From: Flavisphingopyxis soli
Lineage (GTDB): Bacteria > Pseudomonadota > Alphaproteobacteria > Sphingomonadales > Sphingomonadaceae
Assembly (NCBI RefSeq): GCF_007995095.1
Contig: NZ_VOPY01000003.1
Coordinates: forward strand, 248,001 to 312,000
DNA: 64,000 nt
Direction: 5' to 3'
Part shown: positions 61,148-64,000 of the stretch, in pieces
Numbering within the stretch: the first letter of the stretch is position 1
How the letters are laid out: each line of letters begins with the position of its first letter
Position numbers and translations under genes: made by a program
The notes under the pieces: model-generated
Seen by the model: the letters and a program-made list of their open reading frames with translations, nothing else
Told to the model about the DNA's origin: nothing
Databases searched by the model: none

Positions 61148-61176
61148 CCGATAGGCCAAGGGGCCCGGCATGTCAA
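61148..61176 (-). promoter_or_regulatory. rpmH promoter
   Basis: On the minus strand a perfect TTGACA (61176-61171), 17 bases and TATCGG (61153-61148) make a good promoter. The -35 overlaps the stop codon of the upstream PGPGW gene. Confidence 0.65.
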
Positions 61177-61529
61177 TCATCGCGGGGGCGATTTTCGGGC
61201 GGTTTCCTGATCCCGCGCCACAAGGAAACGAGGCCTTCGCGCCACGGCGGCGGCGGCGGCATCGCGCGATGGCGCGGCCGGCGCAGCGCCCAGTCGGTCC
61301 AGCGGCCGTAATCGGGATAGCGGCGGCGCAGGCGCAGGTAAATGCGCTTGCTCCACGTTGCGTTCTTGAGGACCAGCGCAAGGCCGATCGGGAACAGGAC
61401 GAGAAAGCCCGGGCCGGGCAGCGGGCCGATCACGACCCCGCCGATCATCAGCAACACGCCGGTCGCAACGAGAATGCCGCGCGTAACCGGGTGTTTCCAC
61501 AGCAAGGTCTTGGGCGGTTCGTCCATCAT
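61173..61529 (-). CDS. PGPGW-type small membrane protein
   Basis: The 118-residue protein has two hydrophobic helices (about 17-35 and 41-57) with the family motif [20 protein letters not shown] between and in them, then a basic, proline-rich C-terminal tail. It resembles the PGPGW transmembrane family of unknown function. Starts at 61529 and 61526 are both possible. Its stop overlaps the rpmH promoter. Confidence 0.72.
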   Translation of the reverse strand: MMDEPPKTLLWKHPVTRGILVATGVLLMIGGVVIGPLPGPGFLVLFPIGLALVLKNATWSKRIYLRLRRRYPDYGRWTDWALRRPRHRAMPPPPPWREGLVSLWRGIRKPPENRPRDD

Positions 61530-61591
61530 GGCAATATGGGGAAACTGTATTGCCGCTGCAAGACGGCCCGCGCTATTTGCTTTGTTGGAGG

Positions 61592-62299
61592 TCAGTTGAG
61601 CAGGTGCAGCGCGGCCATGTCAGCGCGACCGAGATAGCGCGCCTGTTCGAACGGCACGCTGTTGGTCATCGCGTAGAAGGTCTTCGCCTCGAGCGCGCTC
61701 ATCCCGACATCGCGATAGAAAGCGAGGAAGGGCTGATGCTCGGGCGCGTCGGCGGCGTAATCGGTTGCCTCGCGGCCGGTTTCGTCTTCCCAGCTATGGA
61801 CCGCGAACTCCGAACCTTCGTCGGCGCTGCGGTGCGCGCCCGCGAGCCACAGCTCGACGCCGCCCGAACGGACCGATCCGCCGGCGGGGACGTGCGTATC
61901 GATGCCCGCCTTGCGGACCATGCGCGCGAGGACGAGGTTGGCGTCGCTGTCATAGGTGCCGGGCAGGTCGATGAGATCGAGCGTGTGGATGCCCGGATAG
62001 GCCTTCATCATCGCGGCGAACTGACGCGGGGTCGGCGTGTCGACGATGCCCGCCATCGCGGCACGATCGGGCGCGGTGACATAAAACGGGCCGAAGCGGG
62101 CGAGGTAGTTGCCCGGAACGGACGCGAATTCGGGTGCGGTCGCTGCGGGGACGGTCTCCCACGTCGTTTCGACGGTGACGGTAACGCCGTTTTCGACATA
62201 GATTTCGACGGTGGTATCGGCGCCGGCGGGCGCGGCGAAGAGCAGCGCCAGCGTCGCGACGCTGCCGATGATCGTTGAAAACTGAGGACGTAAGGCCAT
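61592..62299 (-). CDS. Hypothetical secreted protein with ClpP/crotonase-like fold features
   Basis: The 235-residue precursor has a signal peptide (IIGSVATLALLFAAPAGA, cut near residue 26). The mature part reads like a periplasmic ClpP-type protein: THTLDLIDLPG-like HTLDLIDLPGTYDSD, ANLVLARMVRKAGIDTHVPA, then GGSVRSGGVELWLAGAHRSA with a serine where ClpP-like enzymes have their nucleophile, and EFAVHSWED with a histidine. The usual SACAS-type serine motif is not intact, so catalysis is doubtful. I do not recognise a characterised relative. No operon partners. Confidence 0.65.
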   Translation of the reverse strand: MALRPQFSTIIGSVATLALLFAAPAGADTTVEIYVENGVTVTVETTWETVPAATAPEFASVPGNYLARFGPFYVTAPDRAAMAGIVDTPTPRQFAAMMKAYPGIHTLDLIDLPGTYDSDANLVLARMVRKAGIDTHVPAGGSVRSGGVELWLAGAHRSADEGSEFAVHSWEDETGREATDYAADAPEHQPFLAFYRDVGMSALEAKTFYAMTNSVPFEQARYLGRADMAALHLLN

Positions 62300-62402
62300 G
62301 CGATGCCGATCGTTCCGGAAGATACCGGTACGGTCTTGCGCGTCGCCGCCTTTCGCAGCGGTGTTCGGATGCAGTTAGGGAATCGTTTACCTTGTCTGGG
62401 GT

Positions 62403-63053
62403 TCAGTCGCGATCGGGCGCGCCGAGCGGGAAATAATGGCGGAACGGGCGCGCATCCTCGACGCAGCGCGAGACTTCGGGGAGCGCGAGAAGATGCGCGC
62501 GCCATGCCATGAGGCGCGGGCGTGTCGGGCCGATCGGATAGACCCAGTCGGCGTAGAACAGCGACGGCGCAGCAGCGCATTCGACGATCGTGATGTGATC
62601 GGGGCGCTCGTAATCGGCGAGCCAGGCCTCGAGCCAGTCGTAGACGCGGTCGAGTTGGCCTTCCATCGCGGCAATCCGCACTTCGTCGAGATTGCCGGGC
62701 GAATGGATCGCCTCATTCACTGCGATCTGCATGATGTTCATGACGTAATTGTCGAACACGCGGTCCCACATGCGCGCCTGCGTGGCCGCCAGCAGGCCGG
62801 CGGGGATCAGCGACGCGGAGCCCGGATTGAGCGCGGCGAGATATTCGATGATCGCGGTTGCTTCGAAAATCTTGATGTCGCCATCGACGAGCAACGGAAA
62901 TTTGCCGAGCGGGCTTGCCGCCGCGACGATCGCCGCCGCCTCGGGCTGGTCGCCGTCGAGCGTATGGAAGGTGAACGGCGTGTCGTTGGCGTAGAGCGCG
63001 ATCAGCGCCTTCCACGTGTACGACGAGAACGGGTGGCCGTAGAGTTTCAGCAT
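62403..63053 (-). CDS. Glutathione S-transferase family protein
   Basis: The 216-residue protein has an N-terminal thioredoxin-like domain (LKLYGHPFSSYTWKALIALY with a likely catalytic Ser, LGKFPLLVDGDIKIFEATAI with the glutathione-binding residues) and a helical C-terminal domain. Its ATG at 63053 overlaps the stop of the upstream gene (TAATG); another ATG lies at 63059. It is cotranscribed with the dihydrofolate-reductase-family gene. Confidence 0.88.
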   Translation of the reverse strand: MLKLYGHPFSSYTWKALIALYANDTPFTFHTLDGDQPEAAAIVAAASPLGKFPLLVDGDIKIFEATAIIEYLAALNPGSASLIPAGLLAATQARMWDRVFDNYVMNIMQIAVNEAIHSPGNLDEVRIAAMEGQLDRVYDWLEAWLADYERPDHITIVECAAAPSLFYADWVYPIGPTRPRLMAWRAHLLALPEVSRCVEDARPFRHYFPLGAPDRD

Positions 63054-63727
63054 TACCATGTCCCTTGTTTCATCCGGCGCTGGCGTTCGGCTTCGCGATC
63101 GCTGGTGCTCGGTTTGGGGCCGAAGGGGGGATAGGGCGGCAGCGCGCCGCCGGGTCGATAGGTCGCGATCACGGTGCCCTTGTCGGTGACCCGGTGATCG
63201 GTCATTTCCAGTTGGCCCGCACGCGTGTCGTCGCCGAACAGGCGCTTGCCCGATCCGAGCACGACCGGATAGGTCATCAGGATCAGCCGGTCGATCAGGC
63301 CCGCGGCGAGCAGCGGCGGGTAAAGCGTGCTCGACCCCTGGATGACGAGATCTGGGTCGTCGGTCTGCTTGAGTGCAGCGACCGCATCGATATCGCCGAG
63401 GCGGTGGCTGTTGTCCCAGTCGAGCGAAGCGTCCGAGCGCGTCAGGACATATTTGTCCGCGCGGGTGAAGGCTTCGCCCATCGCCGCCTCTTCGCCTTCG
63501 ACATAGGGCCAGTAGGCGGCAAAAATGTCGTAGGTCCGCCGCCCGAGCAGCAGGCCGTAATCCCCTGCGAACAGCGTGCCGAGCGTCTCGTTGATGCCCT
63601 CGTCCCACAGCTTGAAGACCCAGCCGCCCTGATCGAAGCCGCCGGTCGGGTCCTCGGTCGGGCCCCCGGGGGCCTGGATCACGCCGTCGAGCGAGACGAA
63701 GGCGGCGCCGGTAATCTTGCGTGCCAT
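63053..63727 (-). CDS. Dihydrofolate reductase family protein (RibD C-terminal-like)
   Basis: The 224-residue protein has the DHFR-like fold motifs GAAFVSLDGVIQAPGGPTED, LLLGRRTYDIFAAYWP, LVIQGSSTLYPPLLAAGLID and PVVLGSGKRLFGDD found in YwjB/YyaP-type proteins. These are not folate-pathway DHFRs; activity is generally unknown. It sits between a VOC-family gene and a GST gene on the same strand, all closely packed. Confidence 0.87.
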   Translation of the reverse strand: MARKITGAAFVSLDGVIQAPGGPTEDPTGGFDQGGWVFKLWDEGINETLGTLFAGDYGLLLGRRTYDIFAAYWPYVEGEEAAMGEAFTRADKYVLTRSDASLDWDNSHRLGDIDAVAALKQTDDPDLVIQGSSTLYPPLLAAGLIDRLILMTYPVVLGSGKRLFGDDTRAGQLEMTDHRVTDKGTVIATYRPGGALPPYPPFGPKPSTSDREAERQRRMKQGTW

Positions 63728-63728
63728 A

Positions 63729-64000
63729 TCAGGCTCCCCGCCGCGCGGCTTCGATTGCCGCGATGTCGATCTTGACCATGTCCATCATCGCCTCGAACGC
63801 GCGCCCGGCGGCCGCCGGATCGGGGTCGCTGATCGCATCGGTCAGCTGTTTGGGCGTGATCTGCCAGTTGACCCCCCATTTGTCCTTGCACCAGCCGCAC
63901 GCGCTCGCTTCGCCGCCATTGTCCAGGATGGCATTCCAATAGCGATCGGTCTCGTCCTGGTCGGCGGTTTCGACCTGGAACGAAAACGCCTGTGTCTGCG
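63729..64000 (-). CDS. VOC family (PhnB-like) protein, N-terminus beyond the window
   Basis: The frame is open from the right edge to the TGA at 63729-63731 and gives the last 89 residues: FSFQVETADQDETDRYWNAI, ASACGWCKDKWGVNWQITP and a C-terminal RAFEAMMDMVKIDIAAIEAA. This matches PhnB/YdcJ-like proteins of the glyoxalase/VOC superfamily, which rarely have a known substrate. One base separates its stop from the next gene's start region, so the genes are likely cotranscribed. Confidence 0.88.
   Translation of the reverse strand, partial: QTQAFSFQVETADQDETDRYWNAILDNGGEASACGWCKDKWGVNWQITPKQLTDAISDPDPAAAGRAFEAMMDMVKIDIAAIEAARRGA

Noticed and set aside
1-64000. CRISPR arrays, rRNA genes, IS elements and riboswitches
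   Set aside because: No regularly spaced repeats, rRNA sequence, transposase-like protein or recognisable riboswitch aptamer was seen.

Overview
The window is high-GC DNA (roughly two thirds G+C by eye) from an alphaproteobacterial chromosome, most likely a sphingomonad (Sphingomonadaceae). This rests on the block dut-coaBC-ubiB-ubiE-mutM-rpsT-dnaA, the rpmH-rnpA-yidD-yidC-engB block, the MoxR/DUF58/DUF4129/DUF4350 operon, frequent ATGA/GTGA stop-start overlaps and the general protein flavour. It is mostly core chromosome near dnaA, with several accessory insertions. No rRNA, CRISPR array, IS element or integrase was recognised.

Layout. 1-5.5 kb: amidohydrolase (cut by the left edge), 3-hydroxyisobutyrate dehydrogenase-like enzyme, bpt, glpD, alpha/beta hydrolase. 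5.5-6.45 kb: two small orphan membrane proteins, each preceded by a copy of a short repeat. 6.45-12.3 kb: six translationally coupled genes (DUF4129, DUF4350, MoxR, DUF58, SpoIIM-like, RDD). 12.4-24.3 kb: phenylacetyl-CoA catabolism. paaG-paaZ-tetR and paaABCDE diverge from a symmetric 38-bp operator that carries both core promoters; paaE is followed by a fused E1 and an E2 of a 2-oxoacid dehydrogenase complex, then a convergent aromatic aminotransferase. Read together they suggest a route from phenylalanine via phenylpyruvate to phenylacetyl-CoA without a phenylacetate-CoA ligase. 24.4-32.3 kb: a VirB-type secretion cluster in the order virB4-6-2-3-8-9-10-11, without virB1, virB5, virB7, virD4 or a relaxase. 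32.4-35.0 kb: an accessory patch with an overlapping HGG-motif gene pair and an acyltransferase, ending at tRNA-Arg(CCG). 35.1-37.1 kb: a segment with a secreted protein and a TetR regulator, flanked by a decayed and an intact copy of the 3' end of nth.

37-46 kb: nth, a HEGGH-motif protein and dapB; cobB and a GFA protein; MoeB/ThiF-like protein, dut, coaBC; a ccdAB toxin-antitoxin operon with its own palindromic promoter, fused by overlap to coaBC-dut; ubiB, ubiE, mutM. 46-48.7 kb: rpsT behind a promoter and leader terminator, a 0.5-kb regulatory region, dnaA and a strong terminator. 48.7-56.5 kb: a DUF4136 lipoprotein with a LexA-like box, trpS, murJ, secB, a Tim44-like protein, mltA, an Smr protein and dapE. 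56.6-61.2 kb: cupin, GST, engB-yidC-yidD-rnpA-rpmH, with rpmH again behind a promoter plus leader terminator. 61.2-64 kb: a PGPGW membrane protein, a secreted ClpP-like protein, GST, dihydrofolate-reductase-family protein and a VOC protein cut by the right edge.

All positions were read by eye. Function calls rest on motif and family recognition, not on database searches. Starts were chosen from overlaps, Shine-Dalgarno spacing and expected family N-termini.
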